Counted from the first letter of the stretch, positions 1-13,291 are shown. The stretch: DNA of 64,000 nucleotides from Amblyornis subalaris (GCA_018881555.1 JACAXG010000013.1:7726191-7790190); one strand, 5' to 3'. The notes: generated by a model not told the origin, from the sequence alone. Program-made: numbers and translations.

Positions 1-3000
1 CTGAATTTTATTTCCAGAGTTCATAATCAATCCCCAGGAAATCGAAAGGGAACTCTCTTGCCTTTACAGTAGTACCCAGCTACAGAAAGGCAGCAATGTG
101 GATACCAAGAGCTTTAGAAGAGGCACAGTCTCTTTAGGAATAGATTTTGAACGACCTGGCAGTAAAACAGAATTTTTTGCTCCTCTGTGGTGTACCAATT
201 AACAACATGACTGCAAAGGAACAGAAAGCTACTAACCTTAACAAATTCTTCTGATGTTCAGGTTATTTCTGCCCCAGTTGTGCAATGGCACAAAGCATTC
301 AGGCACTGCCTCACACCACAGCAAAAAGGCAAGTTTCCTTCCCAAGCACCTCTGCCTTCCCTTTCATAATGCACCTGTGGATCACATTTCCTTTGGTTCC
401 TGCATTAAAATGGCAGAACAGGTGGTTCAGGTTTGTTTGAGAAAACAATCCAAAGAGTTCTCCTTCCACTGCCAATTGTTAAGTAGCTCAGCCTTACTCA
501 CCTGGGACTGGTCTGCTGCAACAGGGTTGCTTGTTCCCTTTGTTCCTGCAAGTAATCCAATTTCAGCAGGGCAGGGAAGGAAAGGCAATTCCAACCAAAA
601 GTCCTTCATTCACTATTTTTATTTGTCTGGTGGAACCATTCTTGTTGCTGGAATCTGGGGCTGTACCCACTGCCCAACTTTGCTCAAATGCTGACCAAAT
701 CCAACATTTAAAATGAGCAAGAGGTGAATACTTTCAATCACTTCCACTCCACCAGCCACTGTGGAGCTCTGACAGTTTCTTAGTTGAGGATATGGTCCAT
801 GTCTAGCAAAACGTGGTTAAAGAGCTCCCTTTGCTGACCTGACACTGAACCTTTCACTGAGCTGTTCTTAGTGCAGGAAAATATTTATTTTATTACAGCC
901 CTGCAGAACTCATCCCAGTCCAGGCACTCAGATTAAGACCAAATGTGTTGAGCTTGCATTAGGTGAAGTTATGAGATCTGTATTTGGGAATTTTTCTGAC
1001 TTGTTTGTAGATGCTGGTGGTGCTGAGAGGGCACAAAATAAAAGAGCTGCAATAATAACAGCGCTCAGCCTGCGGGTTCTGTTGGGGACTTCATAAAGGG
1101 GATAGCCCTATCCTGTGTCAAATGTTGTTTGCAAAGGATTATGTAACACAAGTCTCCCTGAATCCTAAGAAATTCCTTTTACAAGGAAATTCATGAGGCT
1201 CTCCTGGCTGGCTGAGCAACGTCAACCCTTCGCTTGTCGGCTTGTGTCAGTTCCCTGCACATCATGGACGTCCCCAGACCCGGCTTAGCAACACCACCAA
1301 CCACCCCAACACCAGCAGGGAGATGGAGGAGGGAACCTCTCCCCAGCCAAAATGGAAAGGTGTTGAGCTGGGGAGAGTTCATAGTGCACATGTGGCTCTA
1401 GGCATAACCCAGATCTGATCCTGGGGATCCTGCAATATGAGAGAAGGGACCATCTGACCTGCACTGAGACCTAACTCTGAGGTGCACATGCGGACACCAA
1501 TGAACCACACTCATCTATTTCTGATTTTCACTGCACTAGTAGCTATTTCGATAGCAGTGAGAGAACTGAGGTCTCCTGGGGTTAGACATTGATGAAACCA
1601 TTAAGGAGTTTTCTCACCAAAATTTCTAAGTAATCCATGTTCTCATAGTAACAGCAAAATCCCTGTTTAAAATATAGTTGCAAATATCCTGTTTCTTTTT
1701 ATTGCTGAGTTGATATATCAGACCTGGGATATGAGATATGTGATATTTCCATTACAACCATAATGTCTCCTTGGGAGCTATACAGTGTCACTGTGTATTA
1801 CCAGACTTCAAGAGTGATCCTGAATACAAGGATTTTATTTACTAAAATATCACGTATACCAGTTCCTGATCCACCTATTGTAATACACAGAAAATGAAAA
1901 CTAATGAGAAATAAATGCTAATTCCAATATTTTAAAGCCCAAATGTAAATTTCCAACTTAGAAAACACGGTAGGGAAAAAAAGGGGCGGGAAAAAGTGTG
2001 AAATCATAATTTCTTTTATCTGATCACAAGAGAAATGCCAAATGAATAGCATGAGGGTTTATTAGTGTCTCTGGGCTTGTTTCTGAGACTGTGTGAAAGA
2101 AGNCTTTATAAAGGAGGCATTATTTGAAGACTCCTCCCAGTACTCACAAGATTTCCAAAAGCATAACGATATATCACTGATACAGAAACCGAGATCTGCC
2201 ACAGCATTATCTGCCCATCTATTTGAAAGCAGCTTGAGCGTTGAGGAAGGGCGGGGAGGGGCAGATGTTATCAATTAGCCAAAGAAGTTAACAAAACAAC
2301 TTCAAACCGCAACAGTTGTTCCAGCTGAGAAGGCTGAGGTTTGAAGTGGGTACTGAGCTGTTGCTGTGCACTCACTCCTTTTGTGTGTGCTGGTAGGAAA
2401 CCAGTCAGACCACAGCTGTGAAATCCAGCTTTGGGAACCAGATCCTCACTGTCAAATCCAAGGGGCAGGAGGCAAGGCTTGTATTGCACATTTTACCCCT
2501 GTATGCAGAGTCCTGAGGTAAAAATCCCGGCTACAACATAACAGGGTTTGTAAAATGGTTATGGATGAACAAAGTGAGAGGTAGAGAAACGTAAACCCGC
2601 TTCTGTCATGGCAAAACCAGCAGTGACATGAAGGTCATGTGAATTGCTATTGAAAAGAATTCCTTCAAATCATGACACGTAGGCAAATGTGTGGGAAAGG
2701 ATGACCAAGTCTAGAATAGAAACAAAGAGGAAATGGGCTTGTTTTATGCTCTGAAATGCCACCATCTGAGCAAGGTGCAATTGCATAAGAGCACACAGGG
2801 TTTTGCAAAAACNTCTTCATCTTTAGACCATGCTGAACCCTCGATACCATGCATTGATCCCCAGCTAGAACAGCTGAACTGTGGCAGAAGGAAAATCAGG
2901 GATTTGCATTTCCTACTGACAAAAAAATAGGTATCCAAAGCATGGAAGAGCCTGACAACCTTCCTTTCNTAGTGCAGGACTCCCAGCCTGGGTCTCTTTA

Positions 3001-5269
3001 GGGCTTGTTTAGTGCAGCAACATGCCATCCTATCAAGTCCATTACCTCCAAGTAAACCTGGCACTGAAATCCAGCCTGCAGATGCTCCCAGGTACACTGA
3101 AGTGCCAGCAGCCAAAGGCACAGGAGGTTCCAGAGCAGCCTGAGGACACTGCAGGATAGAAGGGCAGTGTTTAAAGCCTGCTGGTACAGGCAGTGGTGCT
3201 TTCTTTGGAGCCTCCCCGAGCTAAGCAGAAGCTGCTCATCACCTCTGTAAGTAAAAGTCATGCAGACTGCATTTCTGACCTAGTTCTGCAAAAGTCGAAG
3301 CAGAGTCTAACAAACAAGTAAGCTCAAGATAAATACAGCTTTCCTGCAAAGTCATGATGTCTTGATTGTGACAAGCCTCCTGGTGATGTCCTTGGCACAA
3401 AATCTTGGGTGGGAGACAAACACACGGCAGTGTTCAGCCAAGAAGGCTCCTTGGTGACAAGGCCACGATGCAGAGCAAACCAGGGAGAAAGAATGGGTTA
3501 CATGGTTGGAAGCAATAGGAGGCCAGAGCAACCAAGGCCAGCTGAGTAATTGATCTTATAACAGTTAATTAAAAAATCAGTGTGATTCAGAAGAGTGCAG
3601 CCAGAGGTTTATAAGCCAGTGTGGTGTGGAGGGCGTGTGTTGGCGTGGATTAAAAGAAATAACGGCAAGAAATACAACGTTCTCTGATCCTGAAGTGACG
3701 AGAGAAACAATAAAAAGTTGCTGTACCTGCAGTTTGTCAGTGAGCTCTGCAAATGGGAGTGAAAGACTTTATTTCATTGCCTTGGAGCACAGAGCCATCC
3801 CTTTGTTTCCATGAGTCCTCCATGACATGGCCACTGGCCCAGAGCCACAGCCATCCCTGGGGTGTCCGCGGGGCTGCATTTGCTGTAGCCTTGTGTGAGT
3901 CAAACACTGCCTTCAGTGAGCTCACGGGCAAGGGCTTGCACCGGCAGAGGAGCAGTTTGGACGAGGTCTGAGTCGTGCAGCCGTGGCATCTGGTGCAGCA
4001 GCCCTTGCAGAAAAAAGGGCTGAGAGAGGCCTCCTGGGTCGCCAAGCCTTGTCTCCTGCTGTCCCAGGCACCATGTCGTATAATCCCCTTCATAAACAGC
4101 AGCAGCTGTGGGAGAACAGCCTGGAATGGCTGAGGATGCTGAAAGTGAGGTGTTACAGGTCCTGAGTCAGGGGGATTGGGAGTATGCAAGGAATGCAGCT
4201 TTGTGCCGTTTAGAAGAGCAACATAGTATTTTATTAATGAAGATGGAAAGTCATATATCCAGGGAAACACCCAGGACCTTAATTATGCCAGAGAGGTATC
4301 AGGGTAATGTGGTACTTACTTTCTACTTCTGGCCTTGAGTTCAGAGAATTATTTTCTTCTGTTTCAACATTTGGTTGAGCACGACATGCCAGCAGGAGAG
4401 AAAAAAAACTGATTTCCATTCCTGCGAGTGCTGTGTCTGGTTTAAATCATGAGAGAAGGAGACTTCTAATGAGGCTGATTCATATAATGATGTATTTTAC
4501 AAGCTATTCTTAGCAGATTCGCTGCAATATGTCATTCTTTATGTACCATGAGAGATATATGAGTACACGAGCTTGCAAAGGGTGGGGAAGTCTCTGAATA
4601 ACTGGCCAGTTTTGCACCTCGTGTGCTGGAGAAGGGGAAGTTCACACAGACTATTGCTTCCAAACCCTCCAGACCTCAGGTCAGCTGTGAACTCCACTCC
4701 AATAAATCCCAACATTACAAGACTCATGTCTTAAAACTTATTTCCAAGGAAGTGTCTCATTTTATTGCAACACGAATAAGAGACTCTAAGGTAATATTTA
4801 CTTTGGTTTACATTTCATAAAAAAAGAAGACTGTAATTTCATGGAGGCTCTAGCAGAAATTCCTCTTTCCATCCAAGCGGAAGAAATCATGTTCAGGACC
4901 TTTCCCTGAGGGCTCAAGGAAAGCACATTAACATGGCAACTCCCACTTTGCTTTATTTGTGAGTTACCCCTGCAGGAGGATGAGGCTGGAATTGAGACAA
5001 GCTATAAGTGGACTAACAGGCCAAAGCCTGTGACATTAAGGGGTAGGCAAAGATGCTGAGAGGATAATCCCAAAGATGCAGCTCTCCAGCTGATGAAAAT
5101 CAGAAGAGCCAGGTAATCACTTAGAGACATTCTCACCTAACAGAAGGGAATTGCAGGGACTGTAAGCACAAGGGTGCAGCGATTACTCCAGTTCTGCCTG
5201 TCACTCCTGCCTTTCCCAGCACTCTGTTTCAAGATGCTGGAGGAGGGGCTGAGGCCCTTTTAATGAACT
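1..5269. other. non-genic stretch, no element recognised
   Basis: No recognisable exon of a known gene, transposon or RNA gene is visible here. The 146-aa plus-strand frame at 254-694 shows no domain or compositional sign of coding. A good minus-strand donor (CCCAG then gtgagtaagg on the minus strand) sits at 500-501, with a possible 44-nt exon at 502-545. Its upstream polypyrimidine tract is poor and all three frames are open, so it is uninformative. A minus-strand frame at 2998-3261 begins next to an acceptor-like ttttacttacag, but its donor is weak. I see only ordinary AT-leaning vertebrate intron or intergenic DNA. Confidence 0.5.
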
Positions 5270-5329
5270 GAAAGGATGAGCGGGAGGCCTGTCCAGACCA
5301 GCAGTGGAAAGAGAAAAGACACGTGCAGC

Positions 5330-5770
5330 AAGCCCCGTGCAGGGGCAGCAGAGCTGCAGCCTTTTCCGGACACAGGAGCCGCTGGGGCGCAGGTGCCTTC
5401 GGGAAATCTCCACACTGCATCCCAAAGGGTTTTGGCCAGGTGGGAGAGGGAGTCAGTTCCACGGCCACGCCAGAGCCCGGCCCTGCCACACGCCAGCCTC
5501 GGCACCGAGGGACGCTCGGACAGGTGAGTGGCTCCCGGCCTGGGCGTTCCAGGCTTTCGGGCGTCTCCTGGCCAGCCCCGCGCCTGCTGCTCCAGCCTTG
5601 CTCTCGGCGCCGATGGAGCAACCTGAGTTCTGGCAGGGGGAGCTGGCTGCGTCCCCTGGCTGGGCTGCCAATGTACCTCCTTNTTCTGGCCCGCGGGGCC
5701 ACCAGAGAGTGATCCGGGCTGCTGCCAACTCCGTCTGCCTGGGAGCAAGGGACCCGGCGTGGAGCCCAAG
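5330..5770 (+). promoter_or_regulatory. CpG-rich block, candidate promoter with possible first exon
   Basis: This block is clearly richer in G+C and in CpG than the flanks: I count roughly 30 CpG dinucleotides in about 450 bases, against near absence in surrounding DNA. In birds, unmethylated CpG islands usually mark promoters. Inside it, the plus strand reads GGACAG|gtgagtgg, a perfect donor consensus with the exon ending at 5523. This would suit a first exon lying upstream of the donor. An ATG at 5276 gives an open frame running into the donor at phase 2, but I do not recognise the peptide. Open frames on both strands here are long because stop codons are rare in GC-rich DNA. A CpG-rich exon or a GC-rich relic are alternatives. 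Confidence 0.4.
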
Positions 5771-7918
5771 CCCAGATCATAGCTGTTCTCTGCTGCTCGC
5801 TGCAGACCAGCCCTGCTGGATTTTTTAAGGGCAGGCTGCCCTTACTTACTAATTTTCTTAATTTTTTGTGGCCTCATCGATGACTTAGTCATAACACCAG
5901 AGTCAGCCACCTGCTGCCTATTCCCACGGTATAACCTGCCCCTTCACTGTCTTTCCTTAAATGTAATACGTGGTGTGTTTGTGTCTGGTACTTTCTCTTG
6001 TTTCTGCAATTGAAATTTTATCCGTTCGTGGAGTGCCCGAAATTCTGCAGAGACACTTGGCCTGAATACTCATTTCATTGCTGAAAGCCAATACTGCTTT
6101 AACAGATGCAGTAAAATTGTGAGAATCTAAAGTTCACTTTTCTGCTTTAACTGCCCCAGATGAAAGAAGTCCACTCCACGCAGCTGAATGGCTCTCTTGC
6201 GTGCTGGCACATGAGCTTTAAAGGTGTTCTGGTAGTTTTCAGCCCTCTGTGTTGCCTGAGATCTGGACTTTTGTCCAGATCCTCAGCTGGAGGAGATGGA
6301 TGCAGCTATGCTGCAGCCAGCAGAGCTATGCTGATTTATACCCCCAGGCATACTTTTTTATACGTAGATATCCTTAGAAAGTAATCACCAGGCTCCCTCA
6401 AGCTGATTCCCCACGACTTGCAACTGCAGTTTCAAAGCATTGCTATTGCTGAAGCCTGGACACCCCTCCCACACTGCATAGGAACCTGTCCAAGGCATGA
6501 AGGAATCCGGGCCCACACCAGTGGCAAATTTCCAGCCTCCACTCAAGGTATTCTTCATCCTTAGACATGCTTGACTGTATAATTATTGTATTGCCTTGCA
6601 CAACTTCAAACAACATTTCATAATGACACAAAAACCTCCAGACCAAGCTGTCAAATTATTTTCATTGCAATAATTTAAAAAATACAAAATCTGTCATTTC
6701 TTCACCTCTGGGAAACAAAACCAGAACAAGCCACAGCTTTAGCACTGCACACCGTGTCTGTATCAACACCTTTAGATTCTCTTTCAATATCATTTCTGCT
6801 GTGTGAGTTAGTCCAGTGCAGACTAGTTCCCTTCTGCTTTTGCAGCAGTCACACACCCCGTGGAGATGTTAGGCTCTGTTTAGTGTACAGAACTCACAGC
6901 CCCAAGTTACAGGGCTATCTCCATCCAGCACTACAGCTCCTCTGTTCTCTGCTGGCCTTGCAGGTTTGTCACCATTTGAAAACAATTATTTTCCCCTGAC
7001 TTGGCATTTTTGGCTCCTACCCAACTCCTTGCGGGCACTTTGGGATTTATAGTTAGGGCTCCTCAAAGGAGCAGTTATCTTGAAAGTTGAAATTATATCC
7101 AAAAGGCTAAAACATATCTTTCAGCTGAGTGTGGTTTCTCCTGCCAGAATTGCTTCATATGGATCTAGCCAATTCATTTTCCTGCAATGAAGAGGTTGCA
7201 GGAATACCTAAGGGCTGGGGCAGAGGGAAGATTGGGCTGATTGTCTCTTACCACCAGGGACTTGAAAATAGCAGTACAATTTACTTCCCTTCTGAGATGC
7301 TTTACATAGCTGACAAATACGAATCAGATCTCCCAACTGAATAACTTCTTACAAAGAAATGTTGTAGAATAAAGTATTTCAGCTGGTTAGTAAAGATAAT
7401 AGAGGTTTTTAATGCTCACAAGAGAAGGAGAGAGGAAGATCCAAGAATTGTGACCAGAGCGAGGTACCACTGAAGTGTTGAGTTCCNGAAGAGGGAGTCT
7501 TTACACACTGAAACACAAGGATCCCAACCCTGGCAGACTGTCTTCCACCCTTCACCTGCTGCATTGCCAGTGGGAACACTGGGAATGGGAGTTCAGCATA
7601 AAATTACCTCAGCTGTACCTGTGCTCTAGATTGTAAGTCAGGATCTTGACACCTTTGCATGCTGCATAGTGTTGAAAATGATTGTGGGCAATCCAGGGAA
7701 CATCTGTATCCCAACTTTCCTGGCTAGTGTTTAGCTGTAGGGAAGCCCAAGCAAGCCTCTAACTTTGAACAGAGGGAACTGTGTGTGTAGCAGAAGTGAG
7801 ATTCCAGACTTGGAATTGGTGCCATTTCCCTAGCCAAAACTTTCCAGGCCTTGGTTTCAAAGGTGACTATTTGATAAATAAAAATAGAAATAAAATTATG
7901 TCAGTGTTTATCTTGTAG
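5771..7918. other. non-genic stretch, no element recognised
   Basis: AT-leaning DNA without a recognised repeat, RNA gene or convincing exon. A minus-strand donor-like site (CTGGTG then gtaagaga) at 7250-7251 could close an exon at 7252-7309. Its reading frame would not continue the phase-1 exon at 8873-8989, so it does not extend that candidate. Confidence 0.5.
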
Positions 7919-8045
7919 TCAGCTCTTATTCAATGCAGTCAGGACATCTTTGAATCACTCCTCACAAACACACTAGCAACAACAACAATAACAAAAACTA
8001 CCCAAAAAAATCCATGGTTTTGGTGTACAGAACTTCTTTCCTGGG
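7919..8045 (+). other. candidate exon, unrecognised (weak)
   Basis: A plus-strand segment of 127 nt lies between an acceptor-like tttatcttgtag and a good donor, CTGGG|gtaaggcc. The frame starting at its first base stays open for 42 codons and ends one base into a codon. The segment contains a short AAC microsatellite (about 7975-7998) and encodes a run rich in Thr, which argues against a conserved protein exon. No family recognised; chance is the likelier explanation. Confidence 0.12.
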
Positions 8046-8872
8046 GTAAGGCCTCTAGCACCTCATGCTGTTCCCAGTTTTTATAGCTGTGGAAGGAAAG
8101 ATGTTAAGCAAGATTTGGAATTTGTGCTTTGATCACTAGTTATGTCATGCAGTAAGACATGCCAAGTGGAACTTTCTACAGTTTTCTTAGAAACACCCTT
8201 CCACAGATCCCAGAAAGACCTGGACCTCAGCCTGGCACATTTCAGACTTGCTGATTTCTGAAGTCAAAAAATAAAAGGAAGCAATGCCACTAGCAGCACT
8301 TTTAGATGTGTTTGATACCCCAACCTTGTCNTGTAGCTTGTTCATGGTGCAGCCAGCTGGATGGCCTTGGCCGGGGCTCCAAGTAATGCTCCNCCTCACA
8401 TTTCTGCCCCTTATTTAACCCACTCATTTAACAGGAGACAAATATTTCAATCATCTTCCAAGTCTGGTTTCTGCAGTTGCAATATCTTCCTGAAGTGTTG
8501 GCTTTCTCCTGCTTGTTAATAAAATGTGCAAGTGATGTGGAAGTGAACCCACGACCTTTTCACTGCCAGTGAGATGTCAGTAATTTTTGGTAATGACTTT
8601 AGCAGATGAACTGAATGCTCAGNGTGATTTGGGTCGTTGTGACTGTGAGGGTCACGCGTGGTCTGAAATGGCAATGCTACTTGACCAAAGAGGGTAACAG
8701 GAAACAGCATCAATGAAATAAATTAGTATCCACACTGGGCCTAAAAAGAATTTTTAAGGCTCTGCCATTGGGTGAGTCTATTCATTTGCAATTAAATGAG
8801 CCTTTTCTCTTTCCATTAACAATAATATAACATCCTTGTAGCTGTTACAGAAACAAAAAATATGCAGCTCAC

Positions 8873-8989
8873 CTTTAAATAGGTATTTAACAGTCTGTAT
8901 TACATTATAACAGGTGGCCATGAGGAGGAAAGCCAGTACTACTGAACAATAACCTTCATGCTGTTTTACAGCTGTCAATGGAATGTGAT
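8873..8989 (-). other. candidate exon, unrecognised; downstream member of a minus-strand chain
   Basis: On the minus strand this 117-nt segment is bounded by an acceptor (gtgagtattttcccag) and a strong donor (TTTAAAG|gtgagctgc). Entering at phase 1 it is open for 38 codons and leaves at phase 1. The encoded peptide has a hydrophobic core (about residues 15-30, beginning SVVLAFLLMA) that could be a membrane segment. It pairs with the exon candidate at 9085-9122 across a 95-bp putative intron with gtaagt and cag ends. I recognise no protein family and cannot locate the following exon. It could be a real small gene, a noncoding transcript or coincidence. Confidence 0.25.
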
Positions 8990-9084
8990 CTGGGAAAATA
9001 CTCACTTAGGAAAATTGATCAGAGACAGGACATGGGGATGATATAAATTGACACCTCTGCCTTTTGCTGGGCACTCAGACTTAC

Positions 9085-9122
9085 CCAAGCAGGTACATCT
9101 AATGGAACTGAGTCTGCCTGTT
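9085..9122 (-). other. candidate exon, unrecognised; middle member of a minus-strand chain
   Basis: The minus strand reads atgcttttctttgtag, then 38 nt, then GCTTGG|gtaagtctg: a strong acceptor and a full donor consensus. Entering at phase 2 the segment is open for 12 codons and leaves at phase 1, exactly what the 8873-8989 candidate needs. One of the other frames has a stop. The 95-bp gap to that candidate is short but within the range known for avian introns. No protein family is recognised. Confidence 0.25.
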
Positions 9123-10601
9123 CTACAAAGAAAAGCATCCTACAAATATTTGGCCATACTTCATCCTGGGGAATAACTCCTGTCTTTCCTTCTGACTATT
9201 TCCCTGCACATCAATGCCTGAATGATCTCACTGGAAATCATTCCTCCCAGGGTGTGCCACCTTGCCAGGACCCTGCTCCGACTTATGCCAGTGCTACCTG
9301 CATGCACCGATCCTTNGGAAGCGTCTGCAGTTCCTTGGGATTCCTTCCCCGTCTGAGAGATCGTCATTAAAAACTGTTAGCAAATTCTGTTTATAAGTGG
9401 TTAAATCTGTTTCCTTAAAGAAAAGTGAAACCACAAGCAGGGTAAGAGGGTCACAGGAAAATTCCTAACCCTGGAATCCAATGCTCTTTGGAATAAAATA
9501 CAATAAATTTGCTTAGTGACTGACAGCAGCACTTGGTAAGAATGCAGTTGTAGCCCATCATATATCAGAGCTGTGCTTTGCCTCACATCTTTATCAGACA
9601 GATTTCTTTACAGAGCTTGGCTACATCATCATTTGAAAAGCTCCCATAAAAATGCAAAGTTGGGTCTTACCTGCCTTTCCCCTCCATGCAGTCCCTTGGT
9701 TTGCACTGGATTCCTGACACTCTCGCCCCTTGCAGACCAGAGCTCCATTAGCACAAGTTTTAGGTGATACTCAGATTGCTTTCGACACCCAGAGTGCTTA
9801 ATTCCTCAGGCTGTCTGGAATATATTGGCATCAGTGGTGAATAATCCCTCCCAAGTCATCACATCAGGCCTGTTTTAGTAAATCTTTCCACTTATTAAGA
9901 ACAAATTTAAACCACCTAAATGTGCTTATGTAAGGAGTCCTTTAAAAATGGTTCGTAAATTTAGGAGCCAGCATACACTGAAAAAATACAATAAAAAAGA
10001 AAAAAAGTCAGTGACACACTTTAGTCCAGTTTAAACTTCAGCTGAATCCTCCCATCTTGTACAAAGCAAACAAGAGGTTTTGCATAAAAGCAGCCAACAA
10101 AGTCCTGCTGGTGTTAAGACATTCTTTCTGAAGCACAAGGCAACGCTTCATCCGCTTTATTAGCCCAGGGCCGAGCTGGTATCCACATTCCTGACCCGGC
10201 AGCCAGGATTTAGAGAGGTACATGTGCAGAACAGTGACTCCCCAGCTTTGGAGGAGTGGAGAAGGTATCCCCTGGGCCCAGCTGAACACTCAAGCCTCTT
10301 GCACGAATCTTTGGGAGAAAGAAGTCAGGGGAGCAGTTGCTTGGAGTGATCTGCAGGCTGTTCATAGCAGCCCCGGGGGAGCAGCACTCTGTGTGCTCAG
10401 CTCTTAACCAAGCAGTGGGGCCAGAATATTGTCATTTTGTCTAGAGATATCAGCAACACTCAGGAGGTTACTGTGAAATCTTAGTGACTTGGAGCTGTCT
10501 CTCACTGAAAGCCANACTTCCTGCAGAAGCATCATTTGCTGCATCCCACAGGGCCATGTACCTGTGCANACACAGCAGCCACTGCCTGGTGAGAGGAACT
10601 T
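9123..10601. other. non-genic stretch, no element recognised
   Basis: Nothing beyond a minus-strand donor-like site (GGCAG|gtaaga at 9669-9670) without a convincing partner acceptor. No repeat recognised. Confidence 0.5.
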
Positions 10602-10797
10602 ATCATACAGTCATGGAATGGATTGTGCTGGAAGTGACCTTAAAGCTCATCTCATTCCAACCCTCTGTCATGGGCAGGGTCACCTTCCACTAGACCAGGT
10701 TGCTCCAAGCCCCATCCAGCCTGGCCTTGAGCACTTCCAGGGATGGGGCAGCCACAGCTTCTCTGGCAANCTGTTCCTTGCCCTCCCTTCACACCAC
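10602..10797 (-). mobile_element. CR1 LINE fragment, 3' end, antisense
   Basis: Reading plus strand, the segment starts with a degraded atcatacagtcatggaatgg. It then follows the avian CR1 3' region in reverse: aagtgaccttaaagctcatc, caaccctctgtcatgggcag, accttccactagaccaggtt, ccagggatggggcagccac. The element therefore runs on the minus strand. It is the usual 5'-truncated type, about 200 bp, with no coding capacity. It opens with the remnant of the ATTCTATGAT tail in reverse. Confidence 0.93.
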
Positions 10798-11869
10798 TTC
10801 TGACACAAGGTAGTGGCCTTTGACTGCTGCTGAGATCTACCCTCACTTGTGGGTGTGCAAGAGGAGGTGCAGGTCCAGCCCCAGGTATCATCATTCTCTG
10901 CCCTGAGCACGTGCATGAGAATCACAGTGGTTTGGTCGGTGTGTTCTTAAATCGATGATCCTATTAAAGAACCGGACTGCTAGTGGATGGAGACTTCATT
11001 GGTATTGCAGGACTGTCTTTTAAAGATGTTCCCCAGGGCTGACTTGAAGCTTCTGCTTGACAGGTGTATGTAATGTACCAGGATCCAGGGAGAAATCCTG
11101 TCTTGTCAATTCAGCTGAAATGAGGCAACNAAGAGAAAGGACAGAGTCGGCAGGTTCACGTGTGGGTTAATTTACAGCATCTCTAAGTGTCTGCCAGTTC
11201 AGTACTTGGAAATCCTGTCACATTCTGTGAGATTGGATGAATTATAAATTCCCACTAATGGACTCACACATATGGATGTTTCAATAGTAGTTCCTTATTT
11301 TTCCTTTTCTATGTAACAGAAAAGACAAAAGGAGTTGCAGCACATGCCAGAGTGATGAATTGCCTGGTTGTGACAGTACTTCCCTGTGCCAGTAAGAATT
11401 GTATTTATCATTCAGGAAGGTAATCTTCTACACTTCCAGTATAAGTAAATATAAAACATTTTGCTCTGATTTTTATTCAGGAAGATTTATGCCTTGAATA
11501 AAGCCCACTTCCAAACGTACAACCAATATTTTGGCAAGTCAAAACAAAATGTTATTTTAATAAATACATAGTGTGGGCTCTGAAGAGATTTTACCTTTTT
11601 GCACCAAAATATATAAACACCAAGTATATGCCTCACAACATTCCCACTGAAAGCAAGGATGGTTACACTACATGAGGTGCAATCAAAGCAGAAAGNTGTG
11701 TTTGTACAGCACAGAGAAGGTACTGAGGCATCCAGAGAATATGGGATTTTGCTGCCACACTGGCCCTTAGGTTTAAAAATCTCACTTCTGCTGCAGAGCA
11801 CTGTGACTCCATCTCTGATTTTCAACTGGAACCTTTTGATGGGAAGAAAATCAGAACAGGAATCTCCCC
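10798..11869. other. non-genic stretch between two CR1 fragments
   Basis: No recognised element. The 130-aa minus-strand frame at 11487-11879 partly overlaps the next CR1 copy and has no coding features. Confidence 0.5.
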
Positions 11870-12046
11870 TAAGGGACAACAGGGAATGGCTTCAAACTGA
11901 TAGAGGGCAGGTTTAGGTCAGATATTAGGAAGAAATTCTTCCCTGTGAGGGTGGTGAGGCTCTGGCACAGGTTGCCCAGAGAAGCTGTGGTTGCCCCATC
12001 CCTGGAAGTGTCCAAGGCCAGGTTGGACGGTGCTTGGAGCAATTTC
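11870..12046 (+). mobile_element. CR1 LINE fragment, sense, lacking the terminal tail
   Basis: The plus strand carries the classic CR1 3' region: agggaatggcttcaaactga, gatattaggaagaaattctt, ccctgtgagggtggtgaggc, caggttgcccagagaagctg, catccctggaagtgtccaag. It breaks off near tgcttggagcaa, before the section that normally ends in the ATTCTATGAT repeat. It is thus truncated at both ends. It has no coding capacity. Confidence 0.93.
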
Positions 12047-13291
12047 AAAGACCTATGGGCTTGGGAAAAGGGAGGTTAATATTTTAATCAATAGCTTACT
12101 TTGAAAATATCCTCCACTAATCTTTGACTACATCTTAAATTATTCCCCAACGTTGCTATATTCACATAACCCTAGAAGCTCTATATTAATTACACGTGAA
12201 AAGCACACAAGCTTGTGTGATACTAAGGCTGCTCTGGAAAGCAGCCACGAGCCCCAGCAACGCGCGTCAAGCTCCACACATTGAGGGTTGCCGCGTGTGA
12301 TCCTCTGGTGCTGCGGTACAGGGGATGGATGTCACACAATCAATGAGCCAGTTTCTATTTAATTTCTGGAGGTAGGTCCCTCTGCTGGATTTCCTCCTGC
12401 CAGCCCCAGCCTCCACGAGGCTGTTGTAAGGGAGCACAGCTCACAGGAAATCTTTCCCATGCTGAACTGTCTTGACTTCAGGATCCGTTTCTTTGTAACA
12501 GCCCCTCTTGCTGTGACTGCATCAGTAAGCTGTGATAACAGCTCTGCTCTCCAGGGCCACATTAAGCTGCTTCGGGGCAGACTTTTTTATGTCCTCTTTC
12601 TCATGCCATTACGCACAGGCTTCATGTCCAAGAAAATCNTCTGTCACTTCCAGTTCCTGCAGCATTATTCTGATGAAAATCAGTCACTACGAAAGTCCTT
12701 GATGTCAGAGGTTTCATGAAAGCAAAGTAATAAATATTGCAGCAGTCGGCTTGTCTTCAGAGTCCTGGTGGTTTTGCCAGAAATCTCACTAACTCCTTCA
12801 ACACTGATTTGTCAGAAGAATTTTGTTTGTTGGAGTTTCTCTGTTCTTCCACTGCTTTTATATTTTCCCCTTCTCCCTTTTCCTTTTCTTCTCTTCCCAA
12901 GGAATTGAGGGGCAAACACAAGTGAGATATTGTACCATCTTTATCACTCCACCATCTGCAAATGGTTTCGTTCTTCTGACAATTTCACATGCAACCTTGT
13001 AAAAAGACCTGGCTCACTTAAGCTGCGAACTTCAAAGATGTACAAAGCTGTGCTGGACCAGCCTGTGCTGGTGGAGCAGTTAATAGAGGCTGTGTTTGAT
13101 TTCTGTGAGAATCTCTGTCTGTATCAAATGGCTGACGGGTGAGAAAACATTTCTTCCAGTTGTAGAGCTCAATCCTTCTTCAAAATGATGGCAGAGAACA
13201 AATTAGCGGCCAAGGGAGGCTAAGCAGCCCTGCAAGTAAGGAATGAACCCCTGAATTTCCCCCTCCATTCTGCAGAGGAGGCCATGAAAAG
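12047..13291. other. non-genic stretch, no element recognised
   Basis: Mixed-composition DNA. Open frames at 12459-12719 and 12930-13142 show no domain, no paired splice sites that I trust and no conserved-looking motif. Confidence 0.5.

Noticed and set aside
254..694. 146-aa plus-strand open frame
   Set aside because: No domain, no splice or promoter context, ordinary composition.
2040..2110. Minus-strand acceptor followed by a stop overlapping AATAAA, resembling a terminal exon
   Set aside because: The segment is very short, carries an N at 2103 and has no upstream partner exon.
5304..5828. 174-aa plus and 183-aa minus open frames over the CpG-rich block
   Set aside because: Several frames on both strands are open at once, which points to base composition rather than coding.
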